From NCBI GenBank assembly GCA_963931865.1, contig OZ007506.1, positions 11,719,301 through 11,783,300 of the forward strand: a stretch of DNA of 64,000 nucleotides, read 5' to 3'. This document shows positions 41,068 through 53,599 of the stretch, piece by piece; the stretch's first letter is position 1; each line of letters starts with the position of its first letter. The position numbers were made by a program, and so were the translations under genes. The stretch comes from Axinella damicornis (lineage: Eukaryota > Porifera > Demospongiae > Axinellida > Axinellidae). The notes under the pieces were generated by a model. That model made no database searches, was not told the origin of the DNA, and was given only the letters and a program-made list of their open reading frames with translations.

Positions 41068-41239
41068 GTAAGACTGTCTTTGAGCCTGACAACCGGTAGT
41101 GGGTGTGATAACCTGTTGAGTGGTTGTTGAAACACCTACTCATTGTAGTAGTGCTCCTCATGCGGTTAAGATAGTCTAGTTGATTCTTGGACCTTAATTC
41201 CCACCACCAGTTTGATGGAGGGAGGGGCTGGTGCTGGTA

Positions 41240-42080
41240 CATTTTAATTACCCCGTGCACGCATGCGCGAAGCGGGGTTAAGCGATCCTTTTTGTCCGTC
41301 AGTCAGTCAGTCGTCTGTCAGCCGTAAAAAAGTAAAATCTCGCGATGTACATTGTTAGACAATTGCTAGCCCCGACAAAAAGATTGCAATTGAAAATTAA
41401 AGCGTTTGTGTACCTGATAGCTACCATACCGCTTGAATTCGTTGCATACTCCAGCTCTTTCTTATTAAACGTCGGCCATTTTTACGGTCTGCAACTGAAA
41501 TAGGAAGTGCGCTTCAATTCGAAATGTAGCTTTTTCCACTCCGATAATGGCAGACTGGTTTCTGGAAGAAAACTGCAGCGGGAGTACCTGGGACGAGAGT
41601 TGAACCCTCGGTTGAACCTGCCCCTAACACGGTGAATATGTGCCGGTAGCTAGCTAGCTAGCTATTCATTGGCTAGAGTGATGGGCGAACCATGAACAGT
41701 CAGTGACCTCTCTAGCTACGTATATATAGCTACCTCCTCGGTGGCAGCATCAAAGACGGAGACCCGCTCGTGGACCTAGCTACCTTACCCATTCGCTGAC
41801 CTCAGATCTGTACATGCTACCCTGACTCACTCTTCATGTATTCTACACATAAGGTAACGGAAGGGGTTTCCGGACAGTAGGGGATTTCCGGACACTGCCC
41901 CAGCTTTCGCTCTCTAGGAGCAGTTTTTAACAACTGCACAGCGTTGGAAAGTTCGAAGGTAGGGTATGCATGCGCACTTACCATAATTCGGAAGAATTGC
42001 TAAGGGAGCGAATGTGAGGGGCATGAATGCCGTCTCCGGAATTAAAAGACTGTCCGGAAACCTCCTCCGTTGCCTTACTT
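41240..42080. repeat. Intronic repeats with a short TIR element at 41852-42077
   Basis: 41250-41330 matches parts of the 1-100 repeat family and has an AGTCAGTCAGTC run. 41852-42077 has inverted ends (AAGGTAACGGAAGGGGTTTC and complement, with GGTTTCCGGACAGT). No gene. Confidence 0.65.
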
Positions 42081-42287
42081 GATTAGCTGTGTGTGTAGTA
42101 GCCTCATTCCCAATAGCCTCGTTCGCCATCTCGGGCCTGGGAACGAGACTGTGTGTAGGTACTTTTGGTGTCATTCTGTGGCCTGACATTGTGCTGTGGT
42201 CATGCAGTCACATTCTGATGACAACAACTGTTCCATGTCCTGCACTTGTACGTACTCACTCAGGCTCGTGCATAGTCTGTTTCACAG

Positions 42288-42356
42288 ACCCACTTGTTCA
42301 AGGACTACAAGAAGAAGGTTGCCTCGGTAACAGCCATCTCCATGACCCAGCTTGAA
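42288..42356 (+). CDS. SUPT16H: SPT16 exon, FKDYKKKVASVTAI
   Basis: Acceptor TTTCACAG, donor GAA|GTGAGT. Reads THLFKDYKKKVASVTAISMT, matching VYKDYSKKVTMINAIP. Phase 0. Confidence 0.75.
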
Positions 42357-42589
42357 GTGAGTGTAGTGCAACTCCTAAATTAGGAGTTGCACGGTATGGT
42401 GATATTTACCGTTATCAACGGTATGCGTGCATGGTGGTACGTTTTTTGGACGTGAACGGTATTTTCGAAAAACGGATAATTAGGACATTCGGTAAGTGCA
42501 CGAGGCAACTTAGTCGATCAGTATAGCGATGAGCAACGTACACGCGATGGTTCTACAGAGCCTGGTGATTCTGCTGCTGGCGAAGCTGA

Positions 42590-43450
42590 GATCTCGTTAA
42601 CTCTTTACCAACCATAAGAAATTTTGATTTTGTGTCACTGCATCATAGCGATCACGACGGTGTAGTCAGAATCTTTGTAGGCCATTCGGAAATAGTCAAA
42701 CGTTTATTAATTAATTACATTATTTACGCGGCACAATTTTCTCTATACCAGGAGTGTAATATCGAGGGGCAACCGCACTCCTGGTAGCCGCGGTTAAATG
42801 GTAGCTCAAGCTAAGTGTGTCAGTTCATTACAATTATCACACATCATGTGAGTACCATGATAGCTATATACAGGGATGATCAGAAATAATTATTTAGAGT
42901 GCTCTCGAGTACCCTTTCATAAAGTACGTGTAGCCGTGTTGCAACCCCGGTTGCGTAGCGCAGCACGTTCCAATTAACGCACATGCCACGTGGCACCCAC
43001 GCTCAGTCGATCGCGCGAGCAATGGCGACCAAAAGGAAGACAAGACATTATTACAGCACTCACAACTTCCCCAGCACGGTGAGTTTTGGCATGCAAGCGT
43101 CAGTGAACGACAGCGATCATGGGCGTGTGGTCAGAATCTTCGTGTGCCTTTCCTAAGAACGGTACTGCCACCGGAAGTCGAAGAGAGCGCTCGAGTAATG
43201 GCGGCCACGGTGAGACAAAAGCGCTCATATCTCCACCACCAAGGTGAGTTTCAGCACAATTATTTTGATTTTGTGTCACTGCATCATAGCGATCACGACG
43301 GTGTAGTCAGAATCTTTGTAGGCCATTCGGAAATAGTCAAACGTTTATTAATTATTTACATTTCATTACGCGGCACAATTTTTCCTATACCAGGAGTGTA
43401 AATTATATTATATTACGCGGCACAATTTTTCCTATACCAGGAGTGTAATA
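42590..43450 (+). repeat. Start-codon/splice-donor repeat, copy 6 (best preserved)
   Basis: Holds CGAGGGGCAACCGCACTCC at 42764, an intact site GAGTACCATGATAG (empty-site reference for 28353-35751), ATGGCGACCAAAAGGAAGAC (43022) followed by CACGGTGAGTTTTGGC, ATGGCGGCCACGGTGAGAC (43198) followed by CAAGGTGAGTTTCAGC, and ACCAGGAGTGTAAT ends (twice, 43392 and 43436). A partial extra piece precedes it at 42615-42760. Confidence 0.8.
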
Positions 43451-43478
43451 AATTCTTATGGCTTATGGGAGCTCATGA

Positions 43479-44582
<1,104 letters not shown>

Positions 44583-45113
44583 TAATCAACTTTGCAAATG
44601 TACCTCTAGGTCACTATTGTTTGATAGTAACACCTGGGGCATCATTGTGGAAAAGTGGCTACCTGTTGCACTAGTTGCTTGTAGCAAGTAGTTCGCAGAG
44701 CATCCGGACACCCCTGCCCTTATCTACACAGGTGTAGAATAGTGTGCTTCTCAACATGTGTGCAAAGGAATTGGCGGGGCGTCCGGGACACCCCCTCACC
44801 ATCCGCACTTGCTGTAGGTGTTAATCATTCACGTATTTAATATTTGTGGTCTTACTTCACCTGCGAATACCTCAAAAGTTTCCCCATTGCGAAAGTAACT
44901 AGGTGATTTATAAGCATAGAGTAAGACGGAGGGAGGCCTTACTGAAGTACTTTTCAATTTTGGTATTGGCAAGATTTCTGTGAGAAGCAATGCTGACGCA
45001 CATCTCCTGAATGGAGGATACAATCCAACTACCACGCACAAACAATGACAGCACTTTGAGGCATAGGTTGCGGGTTGCAGAGATTGGACTTGGTTGCCTA
45101 CCCTCCCTTGCAG

Positions 45114-46200
45114 AATGAAAGTGATGACTCGGATTCTGACGAAGAGGATGAATACTGCCCCTCCAGCGATGATGACGAGGGGCCAGGAGAGGAGTCGGAT
45201 TCCAATGAAGAATACACATCAATCTCAGAGGGGGAGTCAGCAGAGTCAGGTATGGTGGCTGTGACCATGTGCTGTGTTGGAGAACAATACCTTGCAACTG
45301 AAGTGGGCCAATATTACTCCAAAAGCACCTCAAGAAACTTGTGATTCATTTAGTCACACAGAAGTGCTTACCTATTTAATAGAGGCTAAAGGACTATGAT
45401 ACTGCTACAACTTCAGGATAGTGATGAAACACAAGTCCTGCAGATCTGGTTCATTATTCTGGGTTAAAAGCATTTGGCCACATGAATGGTGAGGCGTGTT
45501 CATCACAGTGCTGCAACTCACAGTACGATATTTTGGTATGCAATGTGTTTCTCATTTCTGATGGAGCTCTGAATGACCTGTGGCCAAGTGGTTAAAGCAT
45601 TTGACTGTGGACCAACCCCCTCCTCACCTTGGCAGACCAGCCTTAGGCTGAAAGGACTTGAAGGTTAAATTAATAAACACCTTACCTCACTTGCGTACCT
45701 GAGTTACCACTGCATGCTCGATCCCCGTTCTCATACATGTATACTGCTGCTTCTGCCACTAGAAAGAAACGTGTCATTGATGGTATGAATAGCACTGCTT
45801 CACACACTCACGTACACAGTACTACTACTACGTGTACACACACTCACATACTGTACTGTAGAAGATGAATACGACGAGAGTGAGGAGAGTGGGATGGACT
45901 GGGATGACCTGGAGGATGAGGCAGAGAAAGGTCTGTACACGTCCCGCTACATCTCCCTCTCTCACTGTCCAGCGTGTTGTTTATTTTCCCACCCACACAC
46001 ACACACACACACACATACACAGCTGACAAAGAACGTGACCAACTTCGGTTTGAGGAAGAGCGGGAAGAGAGGAGAAGACCACCAAAATCTCCAAAGAAAA
46101 GAGCTAGACCTGTTGCTCGTGATAGACCTACTGCTCATAAGAGCAACGATAGACCTGCATGTTGCACACAAGAGCAGGGGAGGCAGACCTACTGGTCATA
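45114..46200 (+). CDS. SUPT16H: SPT16 exons, acidic and basic C-terminal tail
   Basis: 45114-45249 reads NESDDSDSDEEDEYCPSSDD then EGPGEESDSNEEYTSISEGE; 45862-45930 reads EDEYDESEESGMDWDDLEDE then AEK; 46023 on reads ADKERDQLRFEEEREERRRP then KSPKKRARPV. The acidic tail that contacts H2A-H2B, the DWDxLE motif and the basic end are all recognisable. The true stop is unclear: the frame stays open well past the expected end, and GTAAGA at 46201 could be a donor to a final exon. Confidence 0.85.
45577..45690 (+). repeat. tRNA-derived SINE-like sequence
   Basis: TGGCCAAGTGG at 45589 fits the polymerase III A box, followed by a partly kept B-box region. It is a sister of the minus-strand copy at 49655-49905. 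Confidence 0.45.
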
Positions 46201-46899
46201 TGTAAGAGCAGTCCTTGGAAGAACAAGAACGATGATTATAACTCATGCACCTCTTTATTGTTGCCATGGTAACAGCTGCAAATTTTTTTCACTTGCTGTT
46301 GTAAATGTGTTTACCATGTCATGCAGTGCACTCAGTGGTGGGGAGGGCTGCCATAGTGGAACTAGCAATAGGGTAAAATTGTCATGGAGAACTAGTAATT
46401 ATTGCCAAATTTATTGGATCGTTGGTAATAAATTACATAGGTTTTTTGGGGGGGGGAGGTTACAAAAGGACAGTCATTCAGCCTCTGTCCAGGGTAGCTC
46501 AGCAGGTGGCAGTTCAAGATCAGAGGATCCACGAAGGGTTGTGCACTGTTGGAAATTGGAGTAATGTTGACTACATTACGTTATAAACATGTAGCTACTG
46601 GGTTGCATTGCAGGTAGTGCCCTCAGTTGTACATTATAGTTCAACGATGGAGGGAGCGACAGTACGTGGCAGAGGACCAACTAGAGGAGGGCAATGGCGT
46701 CCTGAAAAGCGACAGAGACGGAAACACGCTCACCACTGGGAACGGCTTACGCGTGCACAGCTGCCGCTCGATTCCCGCCATAATTTGAACTAATCAAATT
46801 AGAGTATTCCGGGTACCCAAGTGCGCGTGCAGGTATGCATGCACGCGTTTGCCAGCACATCGGCGAGTATATAAAGCGAGTCGAATTGTGTCCTAGCCA

Positions 46900-47170
46900 T
46901 TCCGGCTTAGGTTTAGCTCGGGTGAGGTTAAGGTGAGGTGAGCCCTCACCCTAACTTTACCCTTGCTGCATCTTCGCTCAGGGGGCGGGGAGCATTTGGG
47001 GGTGGGGAGCATTGGGGGGCGGGGAGCATTGGGGGGTGGGGGGCGGGGAGCATTGGGGGGGGGGGGGGGGGGGGGGGGCAGGTGATCAGGGTGCATGGGG
47101 GTAGGCAGGTGGGGTGCATGAGGGTAGGTGGGTGGGGTGCATGAGGGTAGGCAGGTTGGGTAGTGTAGGA
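46900..47170. repeat. G-rich minisatellite with a 24-base G run
   Basis: GGGGAGCATTGGGGG units (46978-47055), an uninterrupted G run at 47055-47078, then a repeated GTAGGCAGGTGGGGTGCATG unit. Strong G-quadruplex potential on the plus strand. Confidence 0.9.
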
Positions 47171-49069
47171 TTGATGGCGGAATTATTGCGTTCATACAAT
47201 CATGCAGTACGCATTCTAATATGCACACGAACAAGCAATAATATATTATTTGGCTGCATGCATGGTGTAATATCACATTCAGCTGATCATCAAGGCAATT
47301 AGCCTCATATCCAGGCCCATGTTCAGCATATGGAGGCTACAAGACAATGGTCTAGTTTTGGAGTGGCCCCATCCCCACTTGTAACAGATGACATCAGTTG
47401 CATACACATCCACAAAGACCACACATACAGCAGATAAATGTAATGGTAGACACCTGTACTAAATTGTACAACAAAACATTGCTCAAGTCCACACAGAACA
47501 ATGGTGGAACAGAGTCACCCGTTCCCACACGCAGAGCATCTCTTCTTCTCTTTTTGTGTGTTCTGAAAAGTGTGTCATGTTCTCAGGAGGAAGCTTGCGA
47601 CCTGGAGAGAAGGAGAGAGATACGGTGGGCAAGAATGAAGAGGAAGGGGGTGAATCTATTAGTATGCGTTTCACTCAAGTGGTGACCTCCATCCCAGATA
47701 CATGTACCAATTAGCCTCGTTCCCAGGCGGGAGTGGCACGACTGCATTTCAACATCCCAAACAATGTACACTTTTTTATGCTGCCTTGTTAATGTTGCAA
47801 CAAGGTCTCCAGTCTCAATCCCTTGGACGGAGCACCAAACAGTGGCCGTGCCACTACATGATTGTAGTAGAAAGAAGGAGAGTGACATCACTCAAGTGAC
47901 AAAGTATCTCCGGCCTTCCCTCGACATTTTGCTTACTGCAAGCGATCAAATACTGGTAGTGGGAATGACCTGGGAATAGGGCTAGACACCATTCAGTACA
48001 GCCTTAAAATGAGAGATATGGAATTCGGCTGAGATCAATGCTTGCTTATATGTAGCTTGTCTTCCTTTATTCCAGGGGCGGATACAGGATTTGTGAAAGG
48101 GGGGGGGGGGGCTAATAGCACAATTGAATGCTGCCGAAGGGAGTGTATAGAGGCGCGTAGCGCCGATTAGTCCGCAGAATAAATTTTTCGCCTTCATATT
48201 TCAGTTGTCAGGATGGGCTCTCGTGGCACTTTCGTGCTTTGCACTGTAAGTTTCAGATTTACGAGTAGCAACACCGATCGATGCTGTGGAGAGACTCAAT
48301 TACACTGTCATGTGACATTTATGAACAATGGCTGCGATTTTGCACTGCACTCACTGCTTTCTGGTTCCCGTGTGATCCGTGAACGTCTTATCCTCGATGT
48401 GGAGAAAGGTAAATGCGACTAGTTGTGAATCACCAATGTCATGCAGAGTCCGACGAAGATTCGCTGTGTGCACGTGGTCTACACGTGTAAAAAGGGGTGT
48501 GGTCGGAACTGGAAGGGGGGGGGGCTACAGTATAATGACACGACATGTTAATTCTTTAGAGCATCACCTGCTGTGATGGCAATATTGAAAAGGATACGTC
48601 AACGTTATCGTTTATGAACAATGGCTGTGTAGTAGTTCCTTATTGTGAAGTAATCTCTATCCAGATATAAGTGCAATGCACAGGCCTACCCACCAGCATT
48701 CAGAAGCTCTTGGATCCCACTGAAGTTTTTCCGTGGGAGTACTGCCCATCAAGCTTCACATGCAGTGACATCCAACTAGTGACTCCTTTCTGGCTACTCA
48801 TGTCAGGAGAGCATGATGACGCTCTTTACGCCATTAGGCGCTCCTGCAGCTGGTTTGTTAAGTCCACCATTGTGAGCCCCACAGTTGCTCTTACACAATT
48901 ACACTGTCATGTGACATTGGAAAAAGTAATAACTAGGGTCCAGTCCCTATTCTTCATACTGCACAGGTGAGTCTGAGGTCCGAGGACCAGGAACCAGGTA
49001 AACAACTCACTAAGAATTCTTCTACATTTGTCGATTCCAATGCACTGGTCTCACAGAATATTGCGCCAA
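47171..49069. other. No confidently recognised gene; MITEs and candidate exons only
   Basis: 47713-47982 is a CCTCGTTCCCAGG-type MITE remnant. A motif AATTACACTGTCATGTGACAT occurs at 48298 and 48896. G runs lie at 48099-48112 and 48512-48522. A plus-strand frame at 48671-48870 (SIQKLLDPTEVFPWEYCPSS) ends at GTGAGC and could be an exon, but I recognise no family. I looked here for the missing beta-TrCP WD repeats on the minus strand and did not find them. Confidence 0.45.
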
Positions 49070-49405
49070 CTTCATGTGCTCCCGTTGCCCATCACACCCT
49101 TACCATCACACCCTCACCCATCACACCCTCATCACCCATCACACCCTCACCCATCACACCCTCACCATCACACCCTCACCCATCATACTCTCACCATCAC
49201 ACCCTCACCCATCACACCCCACACCCTCCTCACCCATCATACCCTCACCCATCATACCCTCACCCATCACACCCTCACCATCACACCCTCACCCATCACA
49301 CCATCACCATCACACCCTCACCCATCACACCCTCACCCATCACCCTCACCCATCACACCCTCACCCATCACACCCTCCTCACCCATCACACCCTCACCTA
49401 TCACT
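49070..49405. repeat. Minisatellite (CACCCATCACACCCT)
   Basis: About 25 interleaved copies of 12- and 15-base units (CATCACACCCTCAC). It lies just downstream (in gene orientation) of the WD2 exon of the beta-TrCP-like gene. Confidence 0.95.
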
Positions 49406-49416
49406 GTACACTGTAC

Positions 49417-49535
49417 CTGATAGTGGAATCCTCTGATCCAGTGACGATGACTCTGTCATCATACTGCAGGCACCACACCGCCTCAGTGTGACCCCGCAGT
49501 ACTGTGGTGCAGCTGAGAGATTTGCGGTTCCAAAT
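49417..49535 (-). CDS. BTRC: beta-TrCP-like exon, WD repeat 2
   Basis: Acceptor CTACAG at the high-coordinate side, donor CAG|GTACAG at the low side. [20 protein letters not shown] and GSEDSTIR form one canonical WD blade. No frame break. Confidence 0.8.
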
Positions 49536-49654
49536 CTGTAGTGAGTGAAGGAGTCAAGGTAAGTTGTCATACGTAATATCATACCACTGATGATAACCTT
49601 TTAACAACCCATGACTGTAAAGCCTAAGATCAGACCTGAAGTAATTTTGTTTTG

Positions 49655-49905
49655 TTTTGACCACGAGGGGTTTATCACAATTAATGGTGGATAGCACCCA
49701 GAGAATGCAGAGCTTATTTAAACCAGGTCCACCAGGACAGAGAGGTTAATGTCCCCTCTGAAGGACACAAAGGTACGTAATTACCCCTTCTACTCAGTTT
49801 TGGGGGTAGAGCTGAGTTCACCCTGAACAAAGAAAATTCACTTAGTGGAGCCAGAACCTGAGTACAGCACTTTAACCACTTGGCCACCAAGCAACCCCCT
49901 GCAGG
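49655..49905 (-). repeat. tRNA-derived SINE
   Basis: On the minus strand TGGCCAAGTGG (A-box consensus TRGYNNARNGG) is followed about 25-30 bases later by GGTTCTGGCTCC (B-box-like), then a body of about 180 bases. The related copy at 45577 supports a repeat rather than a tRNA gene. Confidence 0.55.
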
Positions 49906-50468
49906 TGATGTCACTGCCAGTGGTGTCTTAGAGGGATACAGACAGAGAGGGTGGGACAAGGGGAGGAGATGTATCGGTACACCTGGTGGGTGAAGATGGC
50001 ATGTCCGTGTCTGGGCTTGGCTGTGGAAAGCCAAGAGCTGGGTAGGCAATTTCTTTTGTTTTCAGCATAAAAATAATGAATGAAGCCAGAAAACAGTCCT
50101 CTCACCTTGTGCAGCCTCCAATATTCTAGTGCTCAAAGTCAAGTTTTCAGCTAGAGCATGCTTAGCAATTGTGCACTGAGTGCAACACCATGTGCAGTTT
50201 GGAGCATGAAAAGCCTTCGAAAATGAAAGACAGAACTCCAATGTAGACTGGCTGATAGGTTAATTATCTTCTAATCACATAATGATAATACTGAAACAGA
50301 AACATTTTCACTAGGCCAAAATCAACAGACCCATCTATTATGATCTTATAAACACAGTCATCTTATAAACACACCTAAACAGTATTCTACTCACAGAACT
50401 CAACTGCACAACTAACTCTGTATACACAAACACACCAACACACCTTGTCGTGCAGTGCACACACGTAC

Positions 50469-50603
50469 CTTGATGATGCTGTCCTGGTGTCCGCTGACTA
50501 TCTTTCCATTGTCGAACTGGAGGCACCAGACTCCCTTCAATACCTCACTGTGGCACTCAATACGGGTCAGCGTGTGATGTCCGCTCTTCCAGTTAAACAA
50601 ATT
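50469..50603 (-). CDS. BTRC: beta-TrCP-like exon, linker and WD repeat 1
   Basis: Acceptor CCAACAG, donor AAG|GTACGT. Reads NWKSGHHTLTRIECHSEVLK and GVWCLQFDNGKIVSGHQDSI, the linker and first blade of beta-TrCP. Confidence 0.82.
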
Positions 50604-50639
50604 CTGTTGGCAAGAATCATGCTTATGCTTCATGTCCCT

Positions 50640-50940
50640 CAGTACTATGCTCCCTCCCCCCCTCCCCCCCTCCCCCTTCCCCATCGACCAATTCTTCCTC
50701 CCTACCCTCTTCATTCTCCACTTTATCTCCCTCATGCTCTGCCCTCTCTCTCTACCATCTTCCCCTCCTCCTCCTCTCCATGCCTCGTCCTCTTCCATCT
50801 TCCTTCCCTCTCTCCTCAAGTTCCACCTCCATCGCTCCCACCCCTCCAGCCCCTTCCCTTCTTCTTCCCACTCTCCCCTCTCTCCCCCAGTTCCCCCCTC
50901 TCTCTCCACCTCGTTCCTCTCTCTCTCCCAACCCACAACT
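50640..50940. repeat. CT-rich low-complexity intron tract
   Basis: CTCCCCC/TCTCTCC-type degenerate repeats. The frames on both strands have low-complexity composition. Confidence 0.85.
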
Positions 50941-50980
50941 GCCCAGCTTTCATACAACTATGCATGCACTATGAGCTCAC

Positions 50981-51074
50981 ATTGATATCCCTGAGGATGT
51001 TGGGGTAGAGCTGTCTATAGAACTCATGTGACACCCCTTCTGAGGGAGTAACACGACGGATGAGGTATTTGCCC
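50981..51074 (-). CDS. BTRC: beta-TrCP-like exon, post-F-box helices
   Basis: Acceptor TATAG, donor AAT|GTGAGC. Reads GKYLIRRVTPSEGVSHEFYR then QLYPNILRDIN, matching the GWGQYLF..SFYRALYPKIIQDI segment. It joins in phase to the W of the exon before it. Confidence 0.78.
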
Positions 51075-51205
51075 CTATAGAGAGTAGGGTGATGATTCAT
51101 GCTCATACGCATATCCCAAAAATCCACCTTTTACCCCACATCCATTCATCCATCCCTATTCCTGTCTGCCCCTCTGTTATCCCCCTCCTTTCTCCCTTCA
51201 CTCAC

Positions 51206-51316
51206 CATTCTCTTCTCTCAGACAGCCCCCTCCACACAGGGTCGGATTCACATTCTTCTTAATCATTTTCTCCCACAGTAGATCACTAGTAATGACCTGG
51301 TACCAGTCGCTGTACA
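51206..51316 (-). CDS. BTRC: beta-TrCP-like exon, end of F-box, frame-broken
   Basis: YSDWYQVITSDLLWEKMIKK matches the end of the F-box (KEWYRVTSDGMLWKKLIE). The next codons NVNP lead out of frame; one base later, DPVWRGLSERREW continues the family sequence to the donor ATG|GTGAGT. A single missing base near 51245 explains it. Confidence 0.72.
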
Positions 51317-51363
51317 CTTAAGAATCTTGATGTTGTAGGCTGAGGTGGAAGCCTGGGCCTGTT

Positions 51364-51366
51364 GTG

Positions 51367-51431
<65 letters not shown>

Positions 51432-51576
51432 TTGTGTTTGTGTGTGTGTGTGTTTGTGTGTGTGTGTTTGTGTGTGTATGTGTAATGTGTGTGTGTGTAT
51501 GTGTAGATGGGTGAGTGTGTATGTGTGTGTATGTGTGTTCGTCGGTGAGTGTGTGTGTGTATGTGTGTGTGTGTGT

Positions 51577-51670
<94 letters not shown>

Positions 51671-51722
51671 ATGTGTGTGCGTGTGTATGTGTGTTCGTCG
51701 GTGAGTGTGTGTTTGTGTGTGC
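51364..51722. repeat. (TG)n compound microsatellite
   Basis: About 360 bases of TG units with GTGTATG and GTTCGTCGGTGAGTG interruptions, the latter twice (51538 and 51692), so part of the tract is duplicated. It stands directly upstream (in gene sense) of the F-box exon, where the missing F-box core exon would be expected. Confidence 0.95.
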
Positions 51723-52789
51723 ATACAAGTGAGTTGTTTTTATGACAGGTTCGGAAACACTGCAGGGGCATGTACATGTAATACCTATTTCTCAACATTT
51801 CATCAGAGAGGGATCATTGGTAGCCATCACTCTGAGACACACAGGAGTACCCGCTACAGTACAGCACGCTTGTCATTGTACACACACACACGTGTTGCTG
51901 CCCTTCTTAAATTACAGGGGTGGGTGATCGCGACATCAATACAAAGCACTACAAGTGAAAGACTGAATGCCTAACCTGATGTTGCAAAGGTGTTAATTGG
52001 AGGCGTGGTTTCTGATTTACCGCTGTCAAGCGTGCCAGCTAGCAGCAGCTTTATACAGACTGAATGAATGTCTCATTGGAGTTGCTCACTTGCAACTGTA
52101 CAAAAACAGGAAAGGAAACTTGACCGTGCAATAACTCGCTGTTGGTTGCTGCTCCAGAACAGGTTTGGTTCATACATAGCACTTACGTCATGGCAGGACC
52201 GGACTAGCAGGTTACAATTTTAGATGACATAATTCCGAAATCACTTTTCCCACCACCTGAGTGAGTCGGTGAAACAACAAATTAATTTGGATCAGGACTG
52301 ACGTTCCCACCTTGTTTGTACGTACATAGTACACTCCTAGGGAAAAGTAAAGCACACTACAACATTATAGCACTCAGAAAAGCCTTCAAAGTTTCACTAT
52401 ACTGTTGTGATTGCTGCTGTGCATGGACACAACTTACCATCGAGTCGGTAGACTTTATATGTAGGGATGGCATGACATCTCAATTAACTTACATGTAAAA
52501 GCCTTTACATCTTTCAAGTGTATGCATGACCTACATAAGACACTTCCAGGAAAGAGTTGCAAAAGTACCAAACCAGAAAGTCACGAAAGGTTTTCTCATC
52601 TTTCTTTCATCAGACAGACTAGTTCAGTGTATCAATCATGATCGGTTTGACCTACCAGTTGAAGTGTGTGGTTGACATTTGTAAGTTAAGTGTTAAATTT
52701 GATGAACCTTTCTCCACAAACTTATTTTTCGACCGTAGGTAACACGACTTGAATAGTTAAACCTCTTAGAAATACGTATGCTGGCCTAC
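51723..52789. other. No recognised feature
   Basis: Unique-looking sequence. No F-box core exon on the minus strand and no known repeat recognised. Confidence 0.4.
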
Positions 52790-52925
52790 CCTGCACAAGC
52801 CGAGGTGGGTCCTGGAACTCTCTGCCACAAGTCTGAGACTCCTCTTTGACACTCTCCACTTTCACCTCCTCCAATCCAGGGATGGCATGAGGAAGACCCT
52901 CATTCAGCAGGGTGGGCGTGTCCAC
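52790..52925 (-). CDS. Candidate acidic exon upstream of the beta-TrCP-like exons
   Basis: Bounded on the minus strand by TTTTAG and CAG|GTAGGC. Reads VDTPTLLNEGLPHAIPGLEE then VKVESVKEESQTCGREFQDP. It could be the N-terminal part of the F-box gene or an exon of another gene. No family recognised. Confidence 0.4.
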
Positions 52926-52961
52926 CTAAAAGTAGAGGAAGGTGTGCGTGTGCGGATGTGT

Positions 52962-53365
52962 TAGCCTTGTTCCCAGGCCGTTCCCACCGCCAGTATTTCG
53001 TCGCTTCCAGTATGAAATATGGTGGGGGGAGGCCTGGGAGATATCTGGTCATGTGCACTGTCATCAGGTAGACACATGGTAAACACATCCACGGAGGGCG
53101 GTGCCCGATGAAGAAACTCGACCTGTCTTGTATTGTCCGTCCAAAGGCGGGACGGGATGTCAGAGAGTTCGATACCATTCCTTGTTCACAACACCGATCG
53201 ACACAAAACAGGTATTATAACCTGTTGGGCACCGCCCCCCGGGTGTCCCCCATCTGTCTACCTGACGTCATCGCATGTGACCAGATCTCCCAGGCCTTCC
53301 CCGCCATATTTCACACTGGAAGCGATGAAATACTGGCGGTGGTAACAGCCTGGGAACAATGCTAC
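52962..53365. mobile_element. 0.4-kb MITE, CCTCGTTCCCAGG family
   Basis: Ends TAGCCTTGTTCCCAGGCCGT and complement. Sub-terminal inverted blocks include ACCGCCAGTATTTCGTCGCT, TGGGAGATATCTGGTCA, CAGGTAGAC and GGCGGTGCCC. A fragment of the same element lies at 4190-4300. Confidence 0.8.
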
Positions 53366-53599
53366 GGATGTGTGTGTGTGTGTGAGGGCAGTGATGTAGT
53401 GCCAGTTGGTTCCAGTCAGTGGCTCTCACCTCACCTAGTTCGTTCTTCACAGTCAAACATGTGGATACAGCTGAGGGAGGAAAGTATCGACATGTGCTTC
53501 ATGGAAATGCCTTCAGATGTCTCGGTAGAGCTGTGGCCATTGCAGTTTCTGTACATATGCAGCTTACAACCTGACTGACTTCGATATATAGTTGCCACA

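Larger units (their letters stand above)
49417..51316 (-). pseudogene. BTRC: beta-TrCP-like F-box/WD40 gene, partial, one frame break
   Basis: beta-TrCP is the substrate receptor of an SCF ubiquitin ligase and reads phosphodegrons with its WD40 propeller. Exons in gene order: 51206-51316 (WYQVITSDLLWEKMIKKN then DPVWRGLSERREW), 50981-51074 (GKYLIRRVTPSEGVSHEFYR then QLYPNILRDIN), 50469-50603 (NWKSGHHTLTRIECHSEVLK then GVWCLQFDNGKIVSGHQDS) and 49417-49535 ([20 protein letters not shown] then [20 protein letters not shown]). The order and the splice phases agree with beta-TrCP (FBXW1/FBXW11). The first exon shifts frame by one base near 51245. The F-box core upstream and WD repeats 3-7 downstream are not found. 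FBXW7 is less likely because the WRCGRHSL-like linker is specific. Confidence 0.75.

Noticed and set aside
46938..47276. Gly-rich and Pro-rich frames
   Set aside because: Translations of a G-rich minisatellite.
47583..47891. Missing WD repeat of the beta-TrCP-like gene on the minus strand
   Set aside because: The frame contains VWD-like words, but spacing and conserved Gly-His residues do not fit a WD blade and part of it is MITE sequence.
49697..49900. A genuine tRNA gene
   Set aside because: A and B boxes can be read, but no acceptor stem closes and a related copy exists at 45577, so a SINE is more likely.
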